Below, piece by piece: positions 1-6,564 of a DNA stretch of 8,486 nt. The stretch lies in NCBI GenBank assembly GCA_023453725.1, contig JAEXTB010000192.1, positions 1-8,486 on the forward strand, written 5' to 3'. Source of the stretch: Bacillota bacterium. Lineage in GTDB: Bacteria; Bacillota; Clostridia; Christensenellales; CAG-138. The position numbers and the translations under genes were made by a program. Numbering within the stretch: the stretch's first letter is position 1; the number at the start of each line of letters is the position of its first letter. The notes beneath the pieces are model-generated. The model was not told where the DNA came from. It did not search any database and was given only the letters and a program-made list of their open reading frames with translations.

Positions 1-262
1 GCTTATCGCAGCACAGGCGGCGGACGCGCTTGTGGGAATCCGGGGCATTGAGGCGGCGTTTGTGCTGGGCATACAAAACGGGGAAGTCAATGTCAGCGGC
101 AGGTCTCTGGGTCGCGTAAATGTGCAGCTGATTTTAGAGCGCATTGGCGGCGGCGGCCACCTTACCATGGCGGGCGCGCAGCTGAAGAGTATGACGCTTG
201 AAGCCGCGGTGGAGCTGGTAAAGTCCACAGCAATTGCGTATATGAAAGAGCTGGACGGCTAA
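1..262 (+). CDS. gdpP: GdpP-type c-di-AMP phosphodiesterase, C-terminal end (partial)
   Basis: This is the 3' end of a gene that begins before the window; the reading frame starts at base 2 and leaves 86 residues before TAA at 260-262. The visible part is the end of a DHH/DHHA1 phosphodiesterase domain. It includes an ARSLG-like segment (SGRSLGRVNVQ) and the GGGGH motif at about residues 49-53 of the fragment, followed by the LTMAGAQL helix typical of GdpP/YybT. GdpP is known to be a membrane-bound enzyme that hydrolyses the second messenger c-di-AMP to pApA. The identity is supported by its place directly before rplI and dnaB, the conserved Bacillota order. The transmembrane, PAS and GGDEF-like parts and the DHH motif lie outside the window, so activity cannot be judged. 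Another DHH-family phosphoesterase is possible but less likely given the synteny. Confidence 0.88.
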   Translation, partial: LIAAQAADALVGIRGIEAAFVLGIQNGEVNVSGRSLGRVNVQLILERIGGGGHLTMAGAQLKSMTLEAAVELVKSTAIAYMKELDG

Positions 263-271
263 GGGCCGTCC
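253..271 (+). other. Hairpin across the gdpP stop codon
   Basis: GGACGGC at 253-259 and GCCGTCC at 265-271 form a perfect 7-bp stem with the 5-nt loop TAAGG, so the gdpP stop codon lies in the loop. No T-tract follows, so it is not a classical terminator. It could be an RNA-processing or stability element between gdpP and rplI, or chance pairing in GC-rich coding sequence. Confidence 0.4.
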
Positions 272-309
272 ACACTGAATATTGAGTAACCGCAAGGGAG
301 GAAAAGAGT

Positions 310-756
310 ATGAAGGTTTTATTGGAGCAGGACGTCAAGGGTACTGGCAAGCAGGGGCAGATTGTGGAAGTGAGCGACGGGTACGCCCGCAATTTCCTGT
401 TGCCGCGCAAGCTTGCAACACCGGCGGATGCGGCCTCTATCAATGCGGCAAACATCAAAAAGTCCGCAGCACAGCATAAGAAGTTCCAGGAAGGCGTACA
501 GGCACGCGAGCTTGCAAAGCAGGTATCCGCCATTACCGTGAAGATTTCCGCCAAGGTCGGGGAAAACGGGAAGCTGTTTGGCTCCATCACCGCAAAGGAA
601 ATTTCGGCGGCATTGGAAGCACAGCACAAGATCGTGATCGACCGCAAGAAGATCGAGCTTAGCGATCCCATCAAGGCGCTGGGCAGCTTGCAGGTAAAAG
701 CACACCTGTATGAAAATACGGATGCGGCATTTACTGTCGAGGTTGTTGCGCAGTAA
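310..756 (+). CDS. rplI: 50S ribosomal protein L9
   Basis: The 148-residue product has the usual length of bacterial L9, which binds 23S rRNA at the base of the L1 stalk and helps maintain reading frame. The N-terminal domain is unmistakable: a start of the form MKVLLEQDVKGTGKQGQ, then the signature GYARNFLLPRKLATPA at about residues 24-39. A long lysine- and alanine-rich connecting helix follows (about 40-75), then the C-terminal domain with GENGKLFGSIT and a hydrophobic VEVVAQ end. The ATG is preceded by GGGAGG at 297-302 with 7 nt spacing. An overlapping ORF that begins at 282 in another frame is a shadow. The gene lies 47 nt after gdpP and 42 nt before dnaB, consistent with one operon. 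Confidence 0.97.
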   Translation: MKVLLEQDVKGTGKQGQIVEVSDGYARNFLLPRKLATPADAASINAANIKKSAAQHKKFQEGVQARELAKQVSAITVKISAKVGENGKLFGSITAKEISAALEAQHKIVIDRKKIELSDPIKALGSLQVKAHLYENTDAAFTVEVVAQ

Positions 757-798
757 GAGCGTGCGAGGCCATACGCCATACAAGGGGGAGAACGGTAC

Positions 799-2145
799 GT
801 GGAAGAATTGCGCGTGGAGCAGGAAACCAATGTGGTAACTGCGGCGCCGCACAGTGCGGCGGCGGAAATTTCTGTACTGGGCAGTATGCTGCTGGACGGC
901 TCTGCCCTAGATATGGCGATTGAGCTGCTGGAGTCGACGGATTTTTATTTTCCCGCCAACCAGGATATATTCGCCTGCATGCGTGGGCTGCGGGCTACAG
1001 GCGCGCCGGTCGACTCCGTTTCTGTGGTAGCGGAGCTTGATCGCCTGGGCAAGCTGCGCGCTGTGGGGGATGTCGCATACATCTCCGATCTTACCATGCA
1101 GACGGTGTCCGCCGCGGATGTGGAACATTACATCAAAATCGTACAAGAGCGCTCCATGCAGCGCCAATTGATCCGCGCGGGCAATCTCATCTCAAAAGAC
1201 GCCCTTGACACGGCGCGGGATCTTGAGCAGGTATTAAGCGATGCGGAGCGCCGCATCTACGATATTACATTAAAGAGAGCTGCGGATACTCTTTTGCCGG
1301 TGCAGGACTCCATGTATGAGGCATACGCCCACCTGGGAGAACTCATGAACCTGCAGGGGCGACTGATTGGGGTCAGTACAGGCTTTTCCGACCTTAATTC
1401 AAAGACCTCTGGCCTCAAGAAGTCCGATTTGATTATTGTAGCCGGACGCCCGGCTATGGGTAAGACAAGCTTTGCCATCAATATTGCGCAGTACGCTGCT
1501 CTGCATGATTCCCGCTCCGTGGTCATTTTTTCTTTGGAAATGGGGCGTGAGCAGCTCATTACCCGTATGTTCAGCTCCGAAGCCGAAGTGGACATGCAGA
1601 AGCTTTTGACCGGGGCCACCACCGAGGCGGATCTCATTAAAATCGCGCAGGTGCTTGGCGTCATGGGCAACAGTAAGCTTTTCATTGATGATTCCGCAGG
1701 CGCTACGGTACCAGAAATGCGCAGCAAATGCCGCAGGCTCAAAGCGCGGCATGGGCTGGATCTGATTGTGATCGACTATTTGCAGCTGATGCGCTCCTCC
1801 AAAAAGACGGACAACCGCCAGCAGGAAATTTCAGATATCACCCGGTCCCTCAAAATTCTTGCGCGTGAATTGGACGTACCCATTATTGTACTCAGCCAGC
1901 TTTCCCGTGGGCCGGAGCAGAGGAAGGACGACCACCGTCCTATGATCTCGGACTTGCGCGAGAGCGGTGCGATTGAGCAGGACGCCGATATTGTCATGCT
2001 GCTTTACCGTGAGCAGGTGTATAACGAGGAGGCCGACAATACGGCGGAAGTGATTATCGCCAAGCACCGCAACGGCCCCACGGGTACCGTCAAGCTTTAT
2101 TGGATGGGCGAATATACCAAGTTTAAAAACCTCGCATATTCCTAA
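799..2145 (+). CDS. dnaB: Replicative DNA helicase (DnaB family)
   Basis: This is the 448-residue hexameric 5'-3' helicase that unwinds DNA at the replication fork. The N-terminal helical domain (about 15-115) carries PHSAAAEISVLGSMLLD, the usual DnaB beginning. The RecA-like C-terminal domain has Walker A GRPAMGKTS at 216-224, FSLEMGREQL at 244-253, Walker B LIVIDYLQL at 322-330, SQLSRGPEQR at 366-375, SDLRESGAIEQDADIVMLLYR at 384-404 and the arginine-finger region KHRNGPTGT at 422-430. All key motifs are intact and the length is normal. The start is GTG, chosen because AAGGGGGAG at 782-790 lies 8 nt upstream and the frame then gives the expected N-terminus. In Bacillus the gene is called dnaC. 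It is the host chromosomal copy by its position after rplI, not a phage helicase. Confidence 0.97.
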   Translation: MEELRVEQETNVVTAAPHSAAAEISVLGSMLLDGSALDMAIELLESTDFYFPANQDIFACMRGLRATGAPVDSVSVVAELDRLGKLRAVGDVAYISDLTMQTVSAADVEHYIKIVQERSMQRQLIRAGNLISKDALDTARDLEQVLSDAERRIYDITLKRAADTLLPVQDSMYEAYAHLGELMNLQGRLIGVSTGFSDLNSKTSGLKKSDLIIVAGRPAMGKTSFAINIAQYAALHDSRSVVIFSLEMGREQLITRMFSSEAEVDMQKLLTGATTEADLIKIAQVLGVMGNSKLFIDDSAGATVPEMRSKCRRLKARHGLDLIVIDYLQLMRSSKKTDNRQQEISDITRSLKILARELDVPIIVLSQLSRGPEQRKDDHRPMISDLRESGAIEQDADIVMLLYREQVYNEEADNTAEVIIAKHRNGPTGTVKLYWMGEYTKFKNLAYS

Positions 2146-2163
2146 CGGGGGAAGGAAATTGCC

Positions 2164-2976
2164 ATGACAAAGATCGCACTCATTACCGGCGCTTCCTCAG
2201 GCATAGGCGCACAGACGGCGCTGCTGTTTGCGCAAAAAGGGTATACCGTTTATGGCGCTTCAAGATCCGGGCGGTTAGAGAAACTTCCGGACGATGCGCT
2301 TGGCTTATTGCTGCCGCTTGCGATGGATGTGACAGATGAAGAAAGCGTGAAGAACGGTGTGGCGCAAATCCTGCAGAAGGAGGGCTGCATCGATGTCCTC
2401 GTTCATGCAGCGGGTAACGGCATCAGCGGCCCGGCAGAGTGCTGCACTGCGGAGGATGCGCAGCGTCAGATGGAAGTCAACTTTTACGGCGCAATCCGCC
2501 TGCTCAATGCGGTTTTGCCCTCGATGCGCCAAAAAGGCAGCGGGCATGTGGTGCTGGTGGGCTCGGTGGGCGGCGTGTTCGCCGTTCCGTTCCAGACGCT
2601 GTACAGCAGCTCTAAGGCGGCGCTTGCCATTTTGTGCGACGGACTTCGTATGGAGCTGAAACCTTTTGGCGTAAAAGCCGCCATTGTGGAGCCGGGAGAC
2701 GTGAAGACCGGTTTTACCGATGCGAGAAAGCCGATCTCCGGCATGTGCAAGGACTATGAACAAGCGTGCTCCCGGGCCATCTCGCGTATGGAAAAAGATG
2801 AGCGCAACGGCATGCATCCGCAATTGGTCTCAAGCGCCATCTACCGTACGGCAGAAAAGAAAAACCCCAGGGCGCATACCGTGGTGGGCGGCGTCTACCG
2901 CATATTTGTGTTCTTAAAACGGATTTTGCCCTACGGACTTACGGAAAAACTGCTGTATGCCATGTATTTGAAGTAG
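2164..2976 (+). CDS. Short-chain dehydrogenase/reductase (classical SDR)
   Basis: The 270-residue product is a Rossmann-fold NAD(P)-dependent oxidoreductase of the classical SDR family. The cofactor-binding TGASSGIG motif lies at residues 8-15. MDVTDE at 54-59 contains the conserved Asp that packs against the adenine. HAAGNG at 81-86 replaces the usual NNAG. The catalytic residues are Ser134, Tyr147 and Lys151 (YSSSK), followed by PGDVKTGF. Both Arg-rich positions after TVYGASRS could favour NADP(H), but this is inference. The substrate cannot be deduced; the C-terminal tail with a hydrophobic RIFVFLKRILPYG segment (246-258) resembles SDRs acting on lipid-like or steroid-like substrates, without proof. 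It starts 18 nt after dnaB with GGGGGAAGG upstream, so it is probably co-transcribed, and the transcript ends at the terminator 3061-3096. Confidence 0.9.
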   Translation: MTKIALITGASSGIGAQTALLFAQKGYTVYGASRSGRLEKLPDDALGLLLPLAMDVTDEESVKNGVAQILQKEGCIDVLVHAAGNGISGPAECCTAEDAQRQMEVNFYGAIRLLNAVLPSMRQKGSGHVVLVGSVGGVFAVPFQTLYSSSKAALAILCDGLRMELKPFGVKAAIVEPGDVKTGFTDARKPISGMCKDYEQACSRAISRMEKDERNGMHPQLVSSAIYRTAEKKNPRAHTVVGGVYRIFVFLKRILPYGLTEKLLYAMYLK

Positions 2977-3060
2977 TCGCATTTTTCGTGCAGGGGACTG
3001 TGCAGGCGTAAGAACGCTTCTCAACTGGCTGAAGCAAAAACACGATGTTAGCATGATGAT

Positions 3061-3096
3061 AGAACGATTGTTCGAAATGAACGAGCGTTCTTTTTT
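3061..3096 (+). terminator. Intrinsic terminator of the gdpP-rplI-dnaB-SDR operon
   Basis: The outer arms AGAACG (3061-3066) and CGTTCT (3086-3091) pair. After one A-G mismatch the stem continues with TTGTTC (3068-3073) against GAACGA (3079-3084), including one T-G wobble, around a 5-nt GAAAT loop. TTTTTT follows at 3091-3096. A rho-independent terminator here also shows that the downstream tail-protein frame, which is open back to 3053, does not start that early. A second segment, AAGAACGCT at 3010-3018, is a perfect 9-bp complement of the terminator's 3' arm (3084-3092) and could form a competing structure. Confidence 0.85.
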
Positions 3097-3151
3097 ATTG
3101 CCGAATGCTGTGCCAGCTTGGCGCAGACAACAAAGGAAATGGGGGAGGTCT

Positions 3152-4561
3152 ATGGTTCAAAAACGGTTTTTCATTGCGCTTGATATCAAACGCCCCACGG
3201 CGAATCGGGATTTTGAAGTGGTGGAGGGCGATAATGGGAATGTACTGGAAGTGACGCTGACAGATGACGGTACGGCGGTGGATTTGACAGGCTGTAAAGT
3301 GTGCGCCATATTCTCAAAATCCGATGGAAACACGGCGCAGCAGGATACGGATGCGCATGGCATTTCGGTAACGCTGCCCAACAAGCTCACGATATCGCTC
3401 TACACTACAAGCGTTGCGCCGGGGCTGGTGGAATGCGACCTGCAGGTATATTCCGGCCCAGACCATACTGTGCTTTCCACCTCTGCAAAGTTTAATTTCA
3501 TGTGCCGGCGAGGAATCGCCAATGACGATACGATTGAGGCGACCGATGAGTGGCCGATATTGATCGGCGTGCTGCAGCGCGTGGAAGCGGCGGAAGAAGC
3601 GGAGGAACACCGTGTCACTGCCGAACAGGGGCGCGTATTGGCGGAAGGACAGCGTGCAACATCTGAAATCGCGAGGAAAAATGCAGAGGATACGCGCGGC
3701 ATTGCAGAGGGCGCAAGGTTACTTGCCGAACAGGGGCGGGCAACAGCGGAAAGCAGCCGATCTGCCGCCGAGCAGGCGCGTGTGACGGCGGAAACAGTGC
3801 GCAGTTCCAATGAGAGCGCGCGCATATTGGCGGAAAGCGCGAGAGCCGGTGCAGAGACAACCCGGCAGGCTCAGGAGGGCGGGCGCGTTGCAGTGGAGGC
3901 TGCGCGCGTTACCGCGGAGCAGGAACGCGCCGGGCGGGACGCGGACTATCGCAAGCTTGAACCCTATGACTCTATGGCCTCCTATGTCCCACTCAATAAG
4001 GTGACATACGAGGGTTCCTGCTACCAGTGCATACAGCCCGCAACCGGCATTGTACCGACCAATACTGATTATTGGGCATTGATCGCCAAAGCTGGCGAAG
4101 GCTCCGGTGATATGCTCAAAGCGACCTATGATGCGGATAACGACGGCGTGGTGGATGATGCGGCAAAATTGGGCGGACAGGCAGCGTCTTACTATGCAAC
4201 GGCTGCAGATTTAACCGCGCATGCCGGGAACACAAACAACCCACATGGAGTAACGCGGGCGCAGATCGGGGCGGCAACGGTGCGGGATTTTATTGTCAAC
4301 GTCAACCCTGGAAATTGGTCGGCTGGGCCCCCGTGGACTATGACGATAACTGTTGCAGGCATGACTGCAGCAATGCGCCCGTTTGCAGATGTGGTGCCGT
4401 GGTATGACGGGTACAGTGTTCAAAGCGTTATTGACACAATTACTGCGTTTAGTCGCATTGACCGAATCGTGACAAACAACGGCTCTGTTACGCTGTATTG
4501 TTATCAAGAGGCTCCTGTGACGGGGATATGGATCGATATTAGGTTAAGGGTGGTGCAGTAA
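3152..4561 (+). CDS. Phage baseplate/tail protein, BppU-like N-domain with long coiled coil
   Basis: The start at 3152 gives 469 residues and is preferred over an in-frame ATG at 3053, because 3053 lies before a terminator hairpin while GGGGGAGG at 3141-3148 sits just before 3152 (spacing is short, 3 nt). Residues 1-120 resemble the BppU N-terminal domain of Gram-positive siphophage baseplates: ALDIKR, GDNGNVLEVTLTDDG, AVDLTG. Residues 154-265 are 16 heptads of the pattern RxxAExx, a trimeric-type coiled coil. Residues 272-313 resemble a small carbohydrate-binding module (YEGSCYQCIQ...DYWALI). DADNDGVVDD at 327-336 looks like a calcium-binding loop. NTNNPHGVT at 360-368 is a motif common in phage tail fibres. 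The last 95 residues are unrecognised and probably form the tip. The likely role is to carry or be the receptor-binding part of a tail. It leads the cassette that ends with the lysis genes. Confidence 0.82.
   Translation: MVQKRFFIALDIKRPTANRDFEVVEGDNGNVLEVTLTDDGTAVDLTGCKVCAIFSKSDGNTAQQDTDAHGISVTLPNKLTISLYTTSVAPGLVECDLQVYSGPDHTVLSTSAKFNFMCRRGIANDDTIEATDEWPILIGVLQRVEAAEEAEEHRVTAEQGRVLAEGQRATSEIARKNAEDTRGIAEGARLLAEQGRATAESSRSAAEQARVTAETVRSSNESARILAESARAGAETTRQAQEGGRVAVEAARVTAEQERAGRDADYRKLEPYDSMASYVPLNKVTYEGSCYQCIQPATGIVPTNTDYWALIAKAGEGSGDMLKATYDADNDGVVDDAAKLGGQAASYYATAADLTAHAGNTNNPHGVTRAQIGAATVRDFIVNVNPGNWSAGPPWTMTITVAGMTAAMRPFADVVPWYDGYSVQSVIDTITAFSRIDRIVTNNGSVTLYCYQEAPVTGIWIDIRLRVVQ
3611..3946 (+). 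repeat. 16 tandem heptads (21-nt units) encoding RxxAExx coiled coil
   Basis: Within the tail-protein gene, 336 nt encode exactly 16 consecutive 7-residue units with Arg at position 1 and Glu at position 5 (Asp in the last), usually preceded by Ala. Examples are RVTAEQG, RVLAEGQ, RGIAEGA, RLLAEQG, RATAESS and RILAESA. The DNA units are diverged, so repetition is maintained at protein level. No heptad is broken by insertion or deletion. Confidence 0.9.
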
Positions 4562-4993
4562 ATGGCAGAAGGATATATTTGCAGGCGGGGCGGCGTCAGT
4601 TTACCAAGCACCATTACAGCAGGGGATACGGTAATCTATGCGGGTATTTCAAACGGGGAATACACACAAAGCCAAAGCTATGTGAATACCTCGTTGGGGT
4701 TCACTACGGTTAGGGCGGGTATTTACCGCCTTACGTATCAAGTGGGCTCGTTTGGACAAACCGCAGGGCAAGCCCGAATTACCCTTAGTAACGTGGCTGT
4801 ATCAGGAAGCGAAGTTCCTCTAACAAACCTCGCATCAAAAACAATAGACATAGCTATTAGCGTGGGTGTGACGGTTCAGCTACAACATCTGGTACAAAAT
4901 GCGAATTACAGGGCGTGGGCACCTATTTTGAAAGCATCTATACTTGCTCCTGCAATACAGACCCAATATAACAAAATACTGACTTCATTGTAA
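4562..4993 (+). CDS. Small beta-rich phage tail-associated protein
   Basis: The product has 143 residues and starts directly after the stop codon of the tail protein (TAA then ATG), with AAGGGTGG upstream as a modest ribosome binding site. It has no signal peptide or membrane segment. The pattern TAGDTVIYAGIS (19-30), RAGIYRLTYQVGSF (51-64), ARITLSNVAVSG (71-82), KTIDIAISVGVTVQLQHLVQ (93-112) and a final strand around 118-127 is a series of beta strands. The phrases 'aGiYRltYqv' and 'GvTVQLqhlv' resemble C1q/TNF-like or jelly-roll domains found at the ends of phage tail fibres. I infer a receptor-binding or tip role from this and from the translationally coupled position after the BppU-like gene. 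The family is not recognised with certainty. Confidence 0.68.
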   Translation: MAEGYICRRGGVSLPSTITAGDTVIYAGISNGEYTQSQSYVNTSLGFTTVRAGIYRLTYQVGSFGQTAGQARITLSNVAVSGSEVPLTNLASKTIDIAISVGVTVQLQHLVQNANYRAWAPILKASILAPAIQTQYNKILTSL

Positions 4994-5003
4994 GGAGGCT
5001 AGC

Positions 5004-5183
5004 ATGTTTATTAGGATTGATTATGATATAGAACAGCGTGCCGCTATTATTGAAAAAATTATGTCAGAGAACAAAGTTATTCGGCAAGACGTAACCATTG
5101 GCCTTGATGATAATGGTCGTCTTACAAACTGCTATTTCGTGGTGGAAGATGCTATAATCCAAGAACCAGATTTGATGCGCTAA
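5004..5183 (+). CDS. Small unknown protein, probably truncated by an in-frame stop
   Basis: This 59-residue frame has an excellent start: AAGGAGG at 4992-4998 (overlapping the previous stop codon) and ATG at 5004. The product is MFIRIDYDIE... to ...QEPDLMR, acidic, soluble, with no membrane segment; I do not recognise it. It ends at TAA 5181-5183. The same frame continues past this stop for 25 more codons to TAA at 5259-5261, and the extra residues (VDAQIPDIEAILFFTEVEYDPYMDF split into two natural phrases, VDAQIPDIEAILFF and TEVEYDPYMDF) look like real protein. TAA would be one C-to-T change from CAA (Gln), giving an intact 85-residue protein. It may therefore be a pseudogene covering 5004-5261, or a functional 59-residue version. 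A phage tail or chaperone accessory role is possible only by position. Confidence 0.6.
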   Translation: MFIRIDYDIEQRAAIIEKIMSENKVIRQDVTIGLDDNGRLTNCYFVVEDAIIQEPDLMR

Positions 5184-5261
5184 GTCGATGCCCAAATACC
5201 TGATATTGAAGCGATTTTATTTTTCACAGAGGTGGAGTATGACCCATATATGGATTTCTAA

Positions 5262-5568
5262 GGGCATAATATCGCGGAGGCTATAATGGGTAGCCATTTG
5301 ATAAAATGAGCGTTATCTGCTCCATAACGGAATGCCGTGCAGGGAAACGATGATCCTGGCATTTATGGCGCATAGCCAGCCCATTTCGAAAAGCCTCGCT
5401 ATATACGAGGCTGCTCACCGATAAGCACGCATATCAAGTGCAAGCTATTTTTACCCTGGTCTGAAACGGCTGCATACGCTTTAGGTTACGCACAATAGCA
5501 CGCGATAGATGAGCATGGTTACAAATAGCGTATGGGAAAGCAGGCGTTTAGTGGATGGGAGGATATAT
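5262..5568 (+). other. Gene-free, hairpin-rich stretch between tail and lysis genes
   Basis: No convincing gene is present. GGAGG at 5275-5279 with ATG at 5286 has the same layout as the start of the preceding gene, but the frame stops after 7 codons, so it may be the start of a decayed gene. Frames further on contain short protein-like stretches broken by stops. Three hairpins follow each other: CGTTAT/ATAACG (5311-5329), CTGGC...GCCAG with an inner TATG/CATA stem (5356-5379) and AGCCTCG/CGAGGCT (5392-5412). None has a T-tract, so none is a terminator. The segment could be a decayed gene, an insertion scar or a structured RNA; I cannot assign it to a known RNA family. No clear promoter is visible. 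Confidence 0.5.
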
Positions 5569-6336
5569 ATGAGCGAATTTTCCTACGTTATTAATACCGG
5601 CCTTGTATGGCTGATCCCACGCAACAAACGCAAGACCACAGACCACATTCAAATCCATCACACAGTTGGCAAGTATGGCTCACCGGAAAGGTGGGCCGCT
5701 TTGCATCAGAGCAGGATTGCAGACGGACAGCGCGGCGTTCCGTATTCCTACCTAGTATTGAAGGACGGTGCAATTTACCTAGGGCGTGGGCATGAGTACG
5801 GGCATGGTGGCGTCAAAGACAATGTCACAAACAATGCCAACCAGCGCAGTGTTGCTATCGCGCTTGACGGAGATATGCGCGCGGATGGCCTGCCTACAGA
5901 ACAGCAGCTTGTGGCGGCGATCCTTCTTACCAGGGATTTGATGGCCCTATACAAGTTGCCCGCTGGCGCTGTACTGGGGCACAACGAGGTCCCACTCTAT
6001 GAGAATGGCAAGCCTACCGGAAAGACATACGCGACATTGTGTCCCTGTATTGATATGGCAGCTTTTCGTACCACACTGAGCATGACAATACCCGAACCCA
6101 ATACAGAACCCGAACAGCCCGCCACGTATTTTCCTGCATTTTATGCCTACGTTGGCGATAACGGTGTCAATGTGCGCAGCGGCCCTAGCATAGCCAGCGG
6201 AGTAATCGGGAAGTTATCAGCAGGGAATAAGTGCATTGTGCTGGGCATGGAGAATGGTTGGGCAGAGGTTATTCTTCATGAACAAGCCCCCATGCTACGC
6301 GGCTGGTGCATTGATACTTACTTGAGGAGGATATAA
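5569..6336 (+). CDS. N-acetylmuramoyl-L-alanine amidase (endolysin) with SH3-like domain
   Basis: The 255-residue product cleaves the bond between muramic acid and L-alanine in peptidoglycan; as part of a phage lysis set it would be the endolysin. The Amidase_2/PGRP domain spans about 24-170. DHIQIHHTVG at 25-34 contains the first zinc ligand (His30 by alignment to the family pattern). GHNEV at 137-141 gives His138, and TLCPC at 156-160 gives Cys158 as third ligand; the usual CPG is CPC here. A Pro/Glu linker (174-189) leads to an SH3b-like wall-binding domain (about 192-253: DNGVNVRSGPS, GVIGKLSAG, GWAEV, GWCIDTYL). The frame is open back to an ATG at 5509, but GGGAGG at 5557-5562 fits the ATG at 5569 with 6 nt spacing, and the paralogue at 8277 starts at the equivalent place. 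There is no signal peptide, consistent with release through the downstream holin. Confidence 0.9.
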   Translation: MSEFSYVINTGLVWLIPRNKRKTTDHIQIHHTVGKYGSPERWAALHQSRIADGQRGVPYSYLVLKDGAIYLGRGHEYGHGGVKDNVTNNANQRSVAIALDGDMRADGLPTEQQLVAAILLTRDLMALYKLPAGAVLGHNEVPLYENGKPTGKTYATLCPCIDMAAFRTTLSMTIPEPNTEPEQPATYFPAFYAYVGDNGVNVRSGPSIASGVIGKLSAGNKCIVLGMENGWAEVILHEQAPMLRGWCIDTYLRRI

Positions 6337-6339
6337 CAT

Positions 6340-6549
6340 ATGGCGGAAAGCCAGGTACAGGAGATCCTTTTAAAACTGGAACGCATTGAACAAAAGCTGA
6401 CAACTGCGCTAACAGACATTGATGATCATGAGAACCGTATTCGTTTTTTGGAGAGCAAAGGCGGAAAGCGCTGGGAGACGCTGGTGGGGCAGCTCATTAC
6501 ACTCACTGCGGCGGCCGCCTCCGGGTGGCTGCTGGCACAGATCAAGTAA
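6340..6549 (+). CDS. xhlA: XhlA-type phage lysis membrane protein
   Basis: The 69-residue product has the typical plan of the haemolysin XhlA family. Residues 1-40 form an amphipathic helix (VQEILLKLERIEQKL, then DIDDHENRIRFLESK), and a single membrane segment follows at about 47-67 ending in AQIK. In the Bacillus PBSX prophage XhlA works with the holin XhlB and an amidase in host lysis. Here AGGAGG at 6325-6330 precedes the ATG with 9 nt spacing, and the gene starts 3 nt after the amidase stop, so the two are translationally linked. The order amidase-xhlA-holin differs from PBSX, where the amidase comes last. Very short coiled-coil plus membrane proteins can also be generic phage proteins, but position and layout agree well. 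Confidence 0.82.
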   Translation: MAESQVQEILLKLERIEQKLTTALTDIDDHENRIRFLESKGGKRWETLVGQLITLTAAAASGWLLAQIK

Positions 6550-6564
6550 AATGGAGGGATGAAT

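Noticed and set aside
162..852. Long minus-strand open frames across rplI
   Set aside because: They are antisense to a certain ribosomal protein gene, overlap each other and have no recognisable product.
2305..2823. 172-codon minus-strand frame inside the SDR gene
   Set aside because: Shadow of the GC-rich SDR frame; no ribosome binding site and unnatural His/Arg-rich composition.
3068..3084. LexA/DinR-type SOS operator in front of the phage-type cassette
   Set aside because: The half-sites are GTTC...GAAC, the reverse of the GAAC...GTTC order needed; they are explained as the terminator stem.
3053..3151. N-terminal extension of the tail protein from the ATG at 3053
   Set aside because: It would place the start before the terminator hairpin at 3061-3096, has no ribosome binding site, and adds residues unlike the BppU N-terminus; GGGGGAGG supports 3152.
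5181..5183. Genetic-code recoding of stop codons as in some gut phages
   Set aside because: Known recoding affects TAG or TGA; this stop is TAA, and neighbouring genes end normally at TAA, so a nonsense change is simpler.
5484..5530. Imperfect direct repeat GGTTAC(GCAC)AATAGC / GGTTACAAATAGCG as attachment or operator site
   Set aside because: Too short and imperfect to distinguish from chance; no second boundary copy seen elsewhere in the window.
5509..5568. Upstream start of the first amidase at 5509
   Set aside because: No ribosome binding site there; GGGAGG lies 6 nt before 5569 and the paralogue at 8277 begins at the corresponding residue.
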